Shown here in pieces: positions 17,509 to 26,586 of a DNA stretch of 64,000 nt. The DNA lies in contig JAIQFH010000012.1 of assembly GCA_020073385.1 (NCBI GenBank), forward strand, positions 1-64,000, read 5' to 3'. The notes under the pieces were generated by a model that worked only from the letters and a program-made list of their open reading frames with translations, did no database searches and was not told the origin of the DNA. Position 1 is the first letter of the stretch; the number at the start of each line of letters is the position of its first letter. Position numbers and translations under genes: made by a program. Source of the DNA: Terriglobia bacterium. GTDB lineage: Bacteria > Acidobacteriota > Terriglobia > Terriglobales > Acidobacteriaceae.

Positions 17509-17871
17509 ATGGGGGATGAGTGGGCTCGGCACTGGAATGCGGGGGATTTGGACGGAGTGGCTGCGGTCTATGCTGAGGATGCAGTCTACCTCCCGCCCCA
17601 TCACGAGGCCGTTCATGGACGCGATGCGATTCGAGAGTACTTGAAAGCGCCGCTCAGCCATGGCGTGTCAAACCTGGCCTTCGAAGTTACCTACATCAAA
17701 CAACAAGGCCCCACTGCCTGGGATGTAGGCACCTACCGCATGGCTATTCCGCAAAATGAAGGCCCAAAGAGGGAGGACCATGGGAAATACCTCACGGTGT
17801 GGAGGCGCGTGGGTCAAAACTGGCTGATCGCAGCCGACGCCTGGTCGAGTGATTTGCCGCCTTTGCCTTGA
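17509..17871 (+). CDS. NTF2-like (SnoaL/DUF4440-type) protein
   Basis: A 120-residue cone-shaped NTF2-like fold: WNAGDLDGVAAVYAEDAVYL, VHGRDAIREYLKAPLSHG and GKYLTVWRRVGQNWLIAADA are the usual segments of ketosteroid-isomerase-like proteins. The substrate is unknown. No clear Shine-Dalgarno precedes the ATG; the frame stays open upstream, so the true start may be earlier. Confidence 0.82.
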   Translation: MGDEWARHWNAGDLDGVAAVYAEDAVYLPPHHEAVHGRDAIREYLKAPLSHGVSNLAFEVTYIKQQGPTAWDVGTYRMAIPQNEGPKREDHGKYLTVWRRVGQNWLIAADAWSSDLPPLP

Positions 17872-17963
17872 TGGCTTGGCCGCGGTTATGCCGCTTCTCC
17901 GCAAAGCGCATGCATGACTTTGATCAGGGTCTTGAATGCAGAGGACACGCGTGGGGTGGAATT

Positions 17964-18158
17964 ATGGAACTGATACTGAACACTGAGGAGCAGGAGTTTC
18001 TGCAAGACATTCTGGAGCAACGTCATCGAGAGCTCTTGAAGGAGATTTCGCACACGGACTCCCGCGAGTTTAAGCAAGACCTGCGCAAGAAGGAGATGCT
18101 GCTCGATTCAATATTGAGCCGCTTGCGGAGAACGGCGATTCAAGAACTCCGCGCCTGA
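17964..18158 (+). CDS. Small helical hypothetical protein
   Basis: A 64-residue, charged, probably coiled-coil protein (MELILNTEEQEFLQDILEQR ... LLDSILSRLRRTAIQELRA). The same general type (a short helical hairpin that looks like a regulatory or structural protein) recurs in Acidobacteriota. It sits 28 bases before the archease gene and may be in the same transcript. Confidence 0.6.
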   Translation: MELILNTEEQEFLQDILEQRHRELLKEISHTDSREFKQDLRKKEMLLDSILSRLRRTAIQELRA

Positions 18159-18186
18159 CAGTTCGTCAGGTGGGTGAGGCGCCTGG

Positions 18187-18597
18187 ATGATGAGCTTTGA
18201 GGAAATCGAGCACACGGCTGACCGAGCGTTTCGCGTGACAGGCCACGACATGGTGGCCTTACTCGAAAACGCCGCTCGCGCTATGCAGGCGCTGGACGGA
18301 GATGGAGCGAAAACGACTGCGGAACGAGTGGAAACGCGAGAGATCGCGGTCGAAGGAGTTGATGGCGAGTCGCTGCTGGTGAACTGGCTCAACGAAATTC
18401 TGTACCTGAATCAGGCGCACCACCTTGTGTGTGAGCAGTTCCACATTGATGAGCTCAAGGATCATCGTCTGCTGGCGCGAGTGGAAACACGGGAGTGTGA
18501 CCGAACCTATACCCGCATCAAGGCCGTAACATTTCACAATCTCAAAATACGCGAGACCTCCGAAGGCCTTGAAGCTGAGATCGTGGTGGATGTGTAG
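18187..18597 (+). CDS. Archease
   Basis: A 136-residue archease-family protein (MSFEEIEHTADRAFRVTGHD at the N-terminus; LLVNWLNEILYLNQ and KAVTFHNLKI are family segments). Archease speeds guanylylation and turnover of the RNA ligase RtcB and binds divalent metal through conserved acidic/His residues such as the D in HTAD. It is directly followed, 19 bases later, by rtcB, which supports the pairing. Confidence 0.92.
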   Translation: MMSFEEIEHTADRAFRVTGHDMVALLENAARAMQALDGDGAKTTAERVETREIAVEGVDGESLLVNWLNEILYLNQAHHLVCEQFHIDELKDHRLLARVETRECDRTYTRIKAVTFHNLKIRETSEGLEAEIVVDV

Positions 18598-18616
18598 CGT
18601 TCCTGCGGAGACGGCC

Positions 18617-20068
18617 ATGCTTAGCAAAGAACACGTTGAGCGCGTGGCTGAACATGTGTAGGAGATTCCCAAAACATTTCGCAATGACATGCGTGTGCCG
18701 GCGCGCCTCTATGCCGATGAAGATCTGCTAGATGCGGCTTTGTTGGACAACTCGATCGTGCAGCTTGTGAACACGGCCACCCTGCCTGGGGTGATCCAAT
18801 ACGCCATCGCGATGCCCGACATTCACCAGGGCTATGGCTTCCCGATCGGGGGAGTCGTAGCGACACGCTTGCCGGAAGGCGTGATTTCCCCTGGCGGCGT
18901 CGGCTATGACATCAACTGCGGCGTAAGGCTTCTCGCATTGCTAGTTTCGGCTAAGGAGGTCAGACCTTACCTGGAGGACATCGCTTCTCGCTTGTACGCA
19001 AACTGCCCGAGCGGCGTGGGTGCTCACGGACAATTGCATTTGAGCAACACTAAGATGGACCAGGTACTGCATGAAGGTTCGTGCTGGATGAGCGGCCAAG
19101 GATATACCTCGTGTGACGACCTCGATCGTACCGAAGAATTCGGTCGAATCCCAGGTGCCGATGCTGCTTTCGTTTCTGACCGAGCGCGCGAACGCGGACG
19201 AAACCAGCTCGGAACACTAGGCGCGGGAAACCACTTCATTGAGGTGGATCGAGTGGCTGAAGTCTACGATGGAGCCACTGCCGTTCGTCTTGGCATTTAC
19301 GAAGACAATGTCGCAGTCCAGATTCACTGCGGTTCTCGTGGCCTCGGCCACCAGATCTGTGAAGACTACGTTGGCCGATTTCAGAAAACCGCACGCGACT
19401 ACGGCATCGAGTTGCCCGACCGCGAATTGGTTTGCGTACCATTCGATTCGAACGATGGGCAGGAGTACTTCCGCGCCATGGCCTGTGCCGCCAACTTCGC
19501 ATTTGCCAACCGGCAGTTGTTGGCACACTTGATCCGGGGGAGCTTCGGGGAAGTGTTGGCGGGCAAGATCAAGGACTTTGAGCTGCACCAGGTCTACGAC
19601 ATCGCCCACAACATGGCCAAAGTTGAAGAGCACGAGCTAAATGGCCGCTCGGTCCGAGTTTGCGTACACCGGAAGGGCGCGACTCGGGCCTTCGGCCCAG
19701 GGTCGAGCGTCCTTCCGGACGATCTACGCGATCTCGGTCAACCGGTCCTCATTCCGGGTTCGATGGGCACCGCCTCGCATGTTCTGATCGGTACGAGGGC
19801 TGCCATGCAGCAGACTTTCGGTTCCACGTGTCACGGGGCGGGCCGAGTCATGAGCCGAGCCAGAGCCAGGAAGATGGTGAGTGGAACAGCATTACGTGAG
19901 CAGTTGAGGAGCCGAGGAATTCTGATTTGTGCGGGATCGATGAGTGGGCTGGCAGAAGAAGCTCCGGCGGCGTACAAAGATGTGTCGCGGGTAGTAGAAG
20001 TGGTCCACAAGCTTGGGATTGGCCGGAAGATCGCCAGGCTGGAGCCTCTCGCCGTCATCAAGGGGTAG
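18617..20068 (+). CDS. rtcB: RNA-splicing ligase RtcB, with in-frame TAG at codon 15
   Basis: A GTP/Mn2+-dependent RNA ligase joining 2',3'-cyclic-phosphate ends to 5'-OH ends. Conserved sites: MPDIHQGYGFPIGGV, the VGYDINCGVRLL cysteine ligand, LGTLGAGNHFIEV, HCGSRGLGHQ, and FGSTCHGAGRVMSR with the guanylylated histidine. The natural start is the ATG at 18617 (GGAG upstream; MLSKEHVERVAEHV), but TAG at 18659 replaces what is Trp in relatives before EIPKTFRNDMRVPARLYADE. An ATG at 18689, ten codons on, gives a 459-residue protein. Readthrough, restart or a dead gene are all possible. Confidence 0.85.
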
Positions 20069-20132
20069 CTGTCGATCATAGGAAAGAAAAGCAGAATGCT
20101 CCTCACACTTCTCTTATGAGCAGTCGCGGTCG

Positions 20133-20606
20133 TCAGGCCGCTGTAATGATCCTCTCAATCTTCTGCTCAGTTGCGTGCGCAGGCTGGCAGATGGTCTGCA
20201 AGGCCCTCACAACCAGATTCGCCTCGATTCCTGCCTTGCGCACCAGGTCGCCAAGGGACAACATGCCTACAATTTCGTGTTTTTCATTCACCACCGGCAA
20301 ACGCCGGATCTGATTTGTTTTCATGAGATCAAGGGCAAAGAAAATGTCATCCTGCTCGGTGCAGCATACCGGGTCTGGTCGCATACATCCATCGACCCAA
20401 CTGGATGAGGGATCCCTGCCGGCGGCAACCACGTACAAGCAAAGGTCACGGTCGGTCACTACGCCGACTAATCTTGGAGTAAATGGATCTTGGATGACAG
20501 GAACAATTCCAGTATCGGTCTCCTGCATCAGCAGCGCGGCCGAGAGCGTCGAACTGGACGGCCAACAACACACAGGGTTCTTGGTCATGATCTCGCTGAC
20601 TTTCAT
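20133..20606 (-). CDS. CBS-domain-pair protein
   Basis: A 157-residue protein of two CBS motifs: MKVSEIMTKNPVCCWPSSST...GVVTDRDLCLYVVAAGRD and CMRPDPVCCTEQDDIFFALD...VGMLSLGDLVRKAG. Stand-alone CBS pairs bind adenine nucleotides and act as energy or redox sensors. The C-terminal ~25 residues are an extra tail. Good GGGGGAGG ribosome-binding site. Paired cysteines in both motifs are unusual and could form a thiol switch. Confidence 0.9.
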   Translation of the reverse strand: MKVSEIMTKNPVCCWPSSSTLSAALLMQETDTGIVPVIQDPFTPRLVGVVTDRDLCLYVVAAGRDPSSSWVDGCMRPDPVCCTEQDDIFFALDLMKTNQIRRLPVVNEKHEIVGMLSLGDLVRKAGIEANLVVRALQTICQPAHATEQKIERIITAA

Positions 20607-20647
20607 AGAGGCCTCCCCCGAATCACCGACAGCCGAAACTGCAGCCG

Positions 20648-21075
20648 TTATTTCGCCTGCAGCGATTCGACGTACTTGTTCAGGTTACTGACCCGCAACT
20701 GCACTTCGGAGGTGTGTCCCTGGCTCATGCCCAGAACAGGGCGCCCCAAACCGGCATTTCTTTCGAGCCGTGCGGTGGCAGGTGCAGCTCACCCCGGATC
20801 GCGCTTGTAACGTGGTCGGATGGATATTTACCGGCATTCCTCTTCGCAAGTGCGGTTAGGTCTGACGGCGGCACTTTCAGGGCTTCCGCAGCCGGACCGT
20901 TGCCCCTTCCGTCGATGCCGTGGCAGACAGCGCAGTAGGCTTTGAACATCTTCGGACCCGAAGCAGGCGACGTCAACTTTACGGGAACGTGTCTGATTTC
21001 TTTTTGTTGGGACGCACCGAAGATGGCGAGGCAAACCACTAGTCCAACGATGAGAGAAATGCTGCGAATGAGCAT
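20648..21075 (-). CDS. Cytochrome c, small monoheme, frameshifted near the C-terminus
   Basis: Exported cytochrome c: signal peptide (MLIRSISLIVGLVVCLAIFG), heme site CAVCH in KMFKAYCAVCHGIDGRGNGP, and a candidate distal Met in KEMPVWGALF. The first frame stops at 20725 right after GALFWA. Translation of the next bases in another frame gives GMSQGHTSEVQLRVSNLNKY...SLQAK with its own stop at 20648, which is the normal ending of this protein type. So one base is missing near 20730. Strong GGAGG start signal. Confidence 0.8.
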
Positions 21076-21367
21076 AGAATCCTCCTTCCTCCGGCACAGG
21101 ACATTACCGGCTGAAGTGTTTCAATCCGCAACTATCGTGTAGAAACTCCTATTGCACTACATCTATTATCCGCTTCTCAGAAAGCAAGCGTATTGGTCAC
21201 TCTCCCACCCACCTAGGGCGTCCTTGACCTCGACCACTGGGGAGGCGCAGACTTCTCCTATCCAGAAAACACAATCTTCCCGCACGACTGATGTTCGGAG
21301 CGGAACGTAGGGAACGATCTAACCGATTCGCGTTCCGCGAAACAGGTCTGTCCGAAAAGGAGGTCCC

Positions 21368-21721
21368 ATGAAAAAGCTATTGTTCCTTTCCTTCGCGCTC
21401 GCGCTGGCGATTTCTCTGCTGGCGCTGGCGCAGGATACTACCAAGGCAGCTCAAACAACGCCGGAGACGGCAAAGGCCGAGAAAGCACCTGCGAAGGCGG
21501 TCACCGTCACAGGAAAAGTCGGTGCCGATGCCAAGACTTTCGTGGACAAAGACAACAAGAGCTGGACGGTCACCAATCCGGAAGCTCTGAAAGGCCACGA
21601 AGGACACGACGTAACGCTCAAAGCCCACCTGGATGCTGCGAAGAATGAGGTCCATGTCGTTTCCGTCAAGATGGGGAAAGAGGAAATGAAGGAGACGACC
21701 AAAAAGGAGGAGAAAAAGTAG
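21368..21721 (+). CDS. Secreted small protein, function unknown
   Basis: A 117-residue exported protein: signal peptide (MKKLLFLSFALALAISLLAL, cut after ALA), an Ala/Lys-rich linker, then a small beta domain (VTVTGKVGADAKTFVDKDNK ... HDVTLKAHLDAAKNEVHVVS) and a lysine-rich tail. The beta domain resembles the OB-like periplasmic proteins common in Acidobacteriota. AAAGGAGG precedes the ATG. The ~290 bases upstream carry its promoter region but no other gene I can call. Confidence 0.72.
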   Translation: MKKLLFLSFALALAISLLALAQDTTKAAQTTPETAKAEKAPAKAVTVTGKVGADAKTFVDKDNKSWTVTNPEALKGHEGHDVTLKAHLDAAKNEVHVVSVKMGKEEMKETTKKEEKK

Positions 21722-21755
21722 TTTCTCCACGACACAAGTCAGAAAGGAGTGTGCC

Positions 21756-21938
21756 ATGGCACAAGATCCGAGCAAGCTTACCCCTAACGTTGTAGCCGAC
21801 CCCAAGCGCGAAGAGGAGATTCGCCGCCGGGCCTACGTAATGTATGAGCAGCGCGGCCGGGAAGACGGCCACGACATTGATGATTGGCTCCACGCGGAAG
21901 CGGAGCTAACTGCCCAGCCGATGAAAAAGGCCGCTTAG
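21756..21938 (+). CDS. DUF2934-domain protein
   Basis: A 60-residue protein with the DUF2934 signature: REEEIRRRAYVMYEQRGRED followed by GHDIDDWLHAEAEL. Function unknown; paralogs are frequent in Acidobacteriota and rhizobia. GAAAGGAG lies upstream of the ATG. It shares the plus strand with the secreted protein before it and ends at a strong terminator. Confidence 0.88.
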   Translation: MAQDPSKLTPNVVADPKREEEIRRRAYVMYEQRGREDGHDIDDWLHAEAELTAQPMKKAA

Positions 21939-21961
21939 TGCCAGCGTACGTGTATCTGCGC

Positions 21962-21990
21962 AAGCCCCGGCACAGCCGGGGCTTTGTTTT
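21962..21990 (+). terminator. Rho-independent terminator
   Basis: A perfect nine-base stem (AGCCCCGGC / GCCGGGGCT) with loop ACA followed by TTGTTTT, placed 24 bases after the DUF2934 gene. Confidence 0.88.
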
Positions 21991-22116
21991 ACATGTCTCG
22001 CACACTGAACCCTTGCTCCGGTGCTGATCACAGATCACTCGACATCTGGCCGCTCAGATTGAACCGTGTTCCGGTGGGGTCTAGAATTGATTTGTGGTGC
22101 GGAGGGCCAGCTTTTG

Positions 22117-22244
22117 ATGCCCCACTCCGAGTACTTCTGCCACGCTGCTGTAAACCCCTCTCAGAGGCGCCGGCTCCCATCGAATACCACGAAGGCAAGG
22201 TCATCTGTCCACGCTGTGGCAGCGAGGAAGTGGAGCGCAGATGA
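22117..22244 (+). pseudogene. FmdB-type zinc-ribbon protein, frameshifted
   Basis: The first frame reads MPHSEYFCHA and then loses homology; the next frame continues CCKPLSEAPAPIEYHEGKVI and CPRCGSEEVERR with a stop. Joined, they match the intact FmdB zinc ribbon at 26587-26748 (MPQYEFFCHSCNRPFSKTLT...). One base is missing near 22147, between the two CxxC halves. GGAGGG lies ten bases before the ATG. Confidence 0.75.
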
Positions 22245-22343
22245 TTTCGACCCGGCGCCCCACCAGGGAAACGCGAGCCATTGTGCAAGACATGACTCCT
22301 GCAGGCAGCCACGGGCACGACGGCTTGCAGGATGGAGGTCCAC

Positions 22344-22841
22344 ATGCCAGCAAAGAAATTAAGAGAATTCCTCGACAGTCAAGGTATCGCTTATACGACC
22401 ATCTCTCACGCGGCTGCCTATACGGCGAAGGAAATCGCGGCGCTCACACACATCTCCAATAAGGAGTTGGCGAAGACGGTCGTTATAAAGATCGACAGCG
22501 AGTTGGCAATGTCTGTCCTTCCCGCTTCCTACGAGGTCGATCTTTCCTCGTTGCGAGCTGCAACCGGCGCGAGAAGCGTGAGTCTCGCCAGAGAATCAGA
22601 ATTCAAGGACCGGTTCCCGGAGTGCGAGATCGGTGCCATGCCGCCCTTTGGGAATCTCTACGGGATGGCTGTCTATGTTGACGAGAGCCTTACCAAGGAC
22701 AAGGATATTGCCTTCAATGCCGGCTCCCACAATGAGTTGATTCAAGTCTCCTATGCGGACTTCGAACGGCTGGTCAAGCCGAAAATCCTGAAGTTTTCAG
22801 AACTGCCGGATGTGGAGTCGATCGGAGCGTGGCACCTTTAA
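22344..22841 (+). CDS. YbaK/ProX-type aminoacyl-tRNA deacylase
   Basis: A 165-residue YbaK/prolyl-tRNA-synthetase-associated-domain protein that hydrolyses mischarged aminoacyl-tRNA. HAAAYTAKEIAALTHISNKE, KTVVIKIDSELAMSVLPASY and EIGAMPPFGNLYGMAVYVDE (the GxxxPFG signature) are present, as is FNAGSHNELIQVSYADF. The start MPAKKLREFLDSQG follows GGAGG by seven bases; an ATG at 22332 is weaker. It stands alone. Confidence 0.9.
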   Translation: MPAKKLREFLDSQGIAYTTISHAAAYTAKEIAALTHISNKELAKTVVIKIDSELAMSVLPASYEVDLSSLRAATGARSVSLARESEFKDRFPECEIGAMPPFGNLYGMAVYVDESLTKDKDIAFNAGSHNELIQVSYADFERLVKPKILKFSELPDVESIGAWHL

Positions 22842-22899
22842 GGCTACACACTCGAGGGACCAGCTTTAGCAGCTTAAGAAAAGAGATGGTGTGCGCTAT

Positions 22900-23091
22900 A
22901 TGGCAAAAAAACTCATCAAGTGGGAGAAATTGCAGCGTCAGATCGAACATCTGGAAAAATGGTTTGGAGACCGTTCCGAGGCAACCAAGGAACAGACAAA
23001 TCAGGATGCTGCACAGACTACTACGCAGAACCAAGTCGGGAAGAGGAAGTTACCTGTTGGCGATCACGGCACTGGAGCGGACGCCCATTGA
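22900..23091 (+). CDS. Possible small charged protein
   Basis: A 63-residue frame (MAKKLIKWEKLQRQIEHLEK ...) that is strongly helical at the N-terminus and polar later. Its 3' end overlaps the convergent membrane gene by 28 bases. No family recognised; only the amphipathic N-terminal helix argues for coding. Confidence 0.3.
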   Translation: MAKKLIKWEKLQRQIEHLEKWFGDRSEATKEQTNQDAAQTTTQNQVGKRKLPVGDHGTGADAH

Positions 23092-25538
23092 CGCACCGCC
23101 AGAGCTGCAACTACATAGCAAGCTGATGCGGCGAACAACACAACTGCGAGTCCAGCCCCTAGCGCCACAAGTGTTGCCAGCGACGTGGCCACGACCGACG
23201 CGCACCCATTAATGGCCCAAGCCCAAGGTAAGAGCTCGGCATGGATGCGGCCGAGGTGGCGCAAGCCCAGTGGAAAAAGCATGCCCATGGCTGCAAGGGG
23301 CAGCATGACCGCGAAGGCCACGGCAACCCGCGCGGCAAGCGGCAAGCCGAGCAATGTCCGGAGAGCCGGGTGCAATCCGAGTGCGTAGATGGCAGAGATG
23401 GTCGCCACCGCGAGCGCAGCCACAAAGGCAAGCCGCTTCACCGAGTGCCCGTGCGCGACCAGCCGAGCAGCCCAGCCACTGCCTAGACCCGCGACGAGCA
23501 GCAGTCCAGCCAGTACGACAGCAACTGCATAAACAGGATTGGCCAGGAAGAACACGAGCCGCTGGATCAGAGCCATTTCCACGAACATGAAGCCAACGCC
23601 CAAGGCCAGGAAATAGGCGAGAACCAGCAGCCGTGAGCCGCGAGAGTAGTGTGGGTGGCAAGACCCCTTGCGCCGCAGCAGGGTCAATGGCAATACAATC
23701 ATGAGTCCACCCAGCACGGCGGACTGAAGCAGCGTGGCCACCAGTATCAAATACCCCCACTCGACAAAGGGGACCCATGCCACCCCGGCTTTGCTGAGCA
23801 TCAACGGTAGAGCACGCCAGCGGAAGAAATGAAAGAAGTATGGGCGGTCGTCCGTCGCCGGAGTGACGAAAAATGGATATTCACGGAAAAACTCCTCCCG
23901 TCGTGCAGCACCGGCCAATAATGCATTCGTAGCCTGCGCGTATGAATCGCGTTCGAGCACGTTGAAGCGATTGCCTTCGCCAGTTCCCATGCCCGGGAAA
24001 TAAGCAACATCAAACAGACGCTCTTCAGACCAGCGCCGCAGCCCATTCAGTTCTTCTGCCGAAAACGGCTCCCGTTTGACCAACAGCGTCGCCGTTGCCC
24101 AACTTCGCAACAGGACGAGTCGATCTGTTGGGTTCAGGCCCATGCCATCTAGTGCTGCGACGGCGGTGGCAAAAAGCTTTATTTCGTCACGCGGTGGCGT
24201 ACGTATCCACCGCGTCACCGATAGCACACCCTCCGGGCGCAGGTGCTGCAAGTAGGTGGCGAGTGCTTCCTGGGTATAAAGGTAGCTCTCGTTCACCGCA
24301 CCCAAGCCGACCGCTGCGGCAGCAAACGAGTCCACCAGTGAAATGTCGACTATGTCCCATTGTCCGTCGGCTGACTCAAGAAATGCCCGTCCCTCGGCCA
24401 CGTGGACGTGGACATCAGCTCGTTCGTAGAGTCCGCCACTGAATTTGTGGAAGTCTTTGCGAAGGATCTCTACGACATTGGGATCCACTTCGACAGCATC
24501 CACATGCTGGGCACCGTGACGCAATGCGAGAAGGACGTTTGCGCCGCCGCCGGCTCCGAGCACACACACTCGGCGTGAATCGCGACGAGCGAAATACGGG
24601 GCGGCGGTGCTCATCCAGTCGAGATAGCCGAGAGCGGTCGTGTTGCCGTCGAATGCAGTGATGGCTCCGGCTGTTTCCGCATCCACAAAAAAGCCATACT
24701 GCGGGGGAATAGCCGCATCTTGTGGGGTCACCAGAGAAAGGCCCGGCGCCTGCCGAATGGCGGAACTCTCAACCACATCGATCCGTCCAATCGGACTGGT
24801 GCGCGTGGCCAGCAGGCACGCTGTGGGAAGGTTGAGGGCATAGGTCAGTCCTTTGTACTGTGAGAGGCGCACTACAGGTGGACGCGTTGTGAAGTGGAGT
24901 GTCAGCGTGAACATGGCGAGAATGGCGACTGCCGCCAATAGCCGAGCACGCCGCGCGGTGTGCACAGTCACAACATCGAGCAGAGCAAAGAGGGCGGCGC
25001 CTTGAGCCAGTCCGGCTACGGCCAGGACCGCTTGTTCGACTGGCGCGATCTCCAACAGGCCAACGGCCAGCGCTGCCCCCGCCGCAGAGCCGAGTAGGTT
25101 GTAGAAATAAAGTCGCGGGCTTTCTTCTGACTTCGTGATCAGCACCAGACCAATCGCGGTCGCCGCTGCAAAGAATGGCACAAACATGACCAGGTAGTAG
25201 CAACCCAGGTAAAGCAGTTGGCGCCTGTCCCAGACGATGAGAAACGGATCGAAGGGAATCGTCTGCACCAGCGCAAATGCCAGGGGAAGGGTTAATGCGA
25301 ACAGGACAGCGGCAGCCGCGAGCCACCCAGCTCCGCGACCCTGTTTATCGAGTGATGTTTTCCTTCGCGCTAGCACCGCCAGCAGGGTGCCGCTCGCACC
25401 GAAACCGAGCAGCGCGACCGAAATTACCATGTAGGCAAAGTGGTGCCACAGGCCGATAGAGAATGCGCGTACCAGAACCACCTCATCGCCCAGCACCGCC
25501 GCCGATATCAGAAGAAGTACTACCTCCCGCCGCCTCAT
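23064..25538 (-). CDS. Membrane-embedded spermidine-synthase-like protein
   Basis: An 824-residue fusion. Residues 1-215 hold about seven membrane segments; residues ~290-560 form a spermidine-synthase/methyltransferase Rossmann domain (VCVLGAGGGANVLLALRHGA, VDAVEVDPNVVEILRKDF, WDIVDISLVDSFAAAAVGLG); residues 600-820 hold a second set of membrane helices. Such proteins are annotated 'fused MFS/spermidine synthase'; polyamine synthesis is unproven for them, since the acidic putrescine-binding loop is altered. The reaction is therefore open. Confidence 0.82.
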   Translation of the reverse strand: MRRREVVLLLISAAVLGDEVVLVRAFSIGLWHHFAYMVISVALLGFGASGTLLAVLARRKTSLDKQGRGAGWLAAAAVLFALTLPLAFALVQTIPFDPFLIVWDRRQLLYLGCYYLVMFVPFFAAATAIGLVLITKSEESPRLYFYNLLGSAAGAALAVGLLEIAPVEQAVLAVAGLAQGAALFALLDVVTVHTARRARLLAAVAILAMFTLTLHFTTRPPVVRLSQYKGLTYALNLPTACLLATRTSPIGRIDVVESSAIRQAPGLSLVTPQDAAIPPQYGFFVDAETAGAITAFDGNTTALGYLDWMSTAAPYFARRDSRRVCVLGAGGGANVLLALRHGAQHVDAVEVDPNVVEILRKDFHKFSGGLYERADVHVHVAEGRAFLESADGQWDIVDISLVDSFAAAAVGLGAVNESYLYTQEALATYLQHLRPEGVLSVTRWIRTPPRDEIKLFATAVAALDGMGLNPTDRLVLLRSWATATLLVKREPFSAEELNGLRRWSEERLFDVAYFPGMGTGEGNRFNVLERDSYAQATNALLAGAARREEFFREYPFFVTPATDDRPYFFHFFRWRALPLMLSKAGVAWVPFVEWGYLILVATLLQSAVLGGLMIVLPLTLLRRKGSCHPHYSRGSRLLVLAYFLALGVGFMFVEMALIQRLVFFLANPVYAVAVVLAGLLLVAGLGSGWAARLVAHGHSVKRLAFVAALAVATISAIYALGLHPALRTLLGLPLAARVAVAFAVMLPLAAMGMLFPLGLRHLGRIHAELLPWAWAINGCASVVATSLATLVALGAGLAVVLFAASACYVVAALAVRQWASAPVP

Positions 25539-25630
25539 ACTGAGAAGTGATCAATCCTGCGGTAGAAAACAGATCAACTCGCAGCTTGTTGTAGGCCGCA
25601 TCAGCACAGCATGCGGTCTGGGTTGTCATA

Positions 25631-26413
25631 TTACTGCCCACTCGACCCCGAGAGAAGCGGAACAAATCTCACGGGCATGATGTCCCGCACTCGGATGTCT
25701 CGCGGACCTTTGTTGCCCTTGGTTACCAGCATGAGCCTTTGCGTCTGAAAAGGATTGCCAATCGGAACCACGAGCCGCCCGCCCGGCTTGAGCTGCTCGA
25801 TCAGCGGCGGCGGGATGTGGTCCGCTGCTGCGGTCACAACGATGCAGTCAAACGGCGCTTTTTCCGGCCAGCCGTAGTAGCCATCGCCAACCCGCACCTC
25901 AACATTCCTATGGCCGAGCCCCGCGAGCCGTTCGCGCGCCGCGACACCAAGTGGTTCGATGATCTCGATGGTGTAAACGTCGGTCACCAACCGCGAGAGT
26001 ATCGCAGCCTGGTATCCGGAACCGGTACCAATTTCCAGGGCACGGTGGTCCTTCTTCGGCTCGATGAGCTCCGTCATTTTGGCCACAATATAAGGTTGTG
26101 AGATGGTCTGGCCATATCCGATCGGCAGGGGGCGATCTTCGTAAGCGTGGCGCACGAGCGCGTCAGGCACAAAGCGGTGCCGGGGCACTTCCCGAAAAGC
26201 GCCGAGTACGCGCGGATCGCGTAGAGCCTCAACTCCCCAACTCCCGCCGGCGAGTTGCGTCCGCACCATATCCTCGCGGACCTTGCGAAAGTTTTCGTCA
26301 TGATCTTGCGCGAAGAGAACTACGACGAAGGTGAACAGGACGAGAGCAAATCGTAACCCGAGCGTGCTGCAGCTCTCAAGGGTTATTGATCGCGGCTCGC
26401 TTAAGCGACTCAC
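25631..26413 (-). CDS. pcm: Protein-L-isoaspartate O-methyltransferase, exported form
   Basis: A 260-residue PIMT that methylates damaged L-isoaspartyl residues. VREDMVRTQLAGGSWGVEAL, RHRFVPDALVRHAYEDRPLP, GYGQTISQPYIVAKMTEL, and motif I ALEIGTGSGYQAAILSRLV are all present. It differs from the cytosolic enzyme by an N-terminal ~35-residue signal segment (LRFALVLFTFVVVLFAQ), so it is probably periplasmic, where SAM supply is a question. GTG start. Confidence 0.9.
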   Translation of the reverse strand: MSRLSEPRSITLESCSTLGLRFALVLFTFVVVLFAQDHDENFRKVREDMVRTQLAGGSWGVEALRDPRVLGAFREVPRHRFVPDALVRHAYEDRPLPIGYGQTISQPYIVAKMTELIEPKKDHRALEIGTGSGYQAAILSRLVTDVYTIEIIEPLGVAARERLAGLGHRNVEVRVGDGYYGWPEKAPFDCIVVTAAADHIPPPLIEQLKPGGRLVVPIGNPFQTQRLMLVTKGNKGPRDIRVRDIMPVRFVPLLSGSSGQ

Positions 26414-26586
26414 GAGTTTGCTCTCTCTTGCAGATCTCTGGCCACATGCGGACTCGTGGCCTACACACTAAAAGTCTACGCTCTGTCGAGTGCCAGCGCA
26501 GTGACGTCGAAGGGCTCAATGTCAGGGTGAAAGCGGAAGGAAGGAGAGGCATTTCGCAATGAAACAGGGCGCGCTACTGCCGGCGT

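Noticed and set aside
18659-18661. Recoding of TAG as tryptophan genome-wide
   Set aside because: Other genes here, such as mreB, end in TAG at the expected place.
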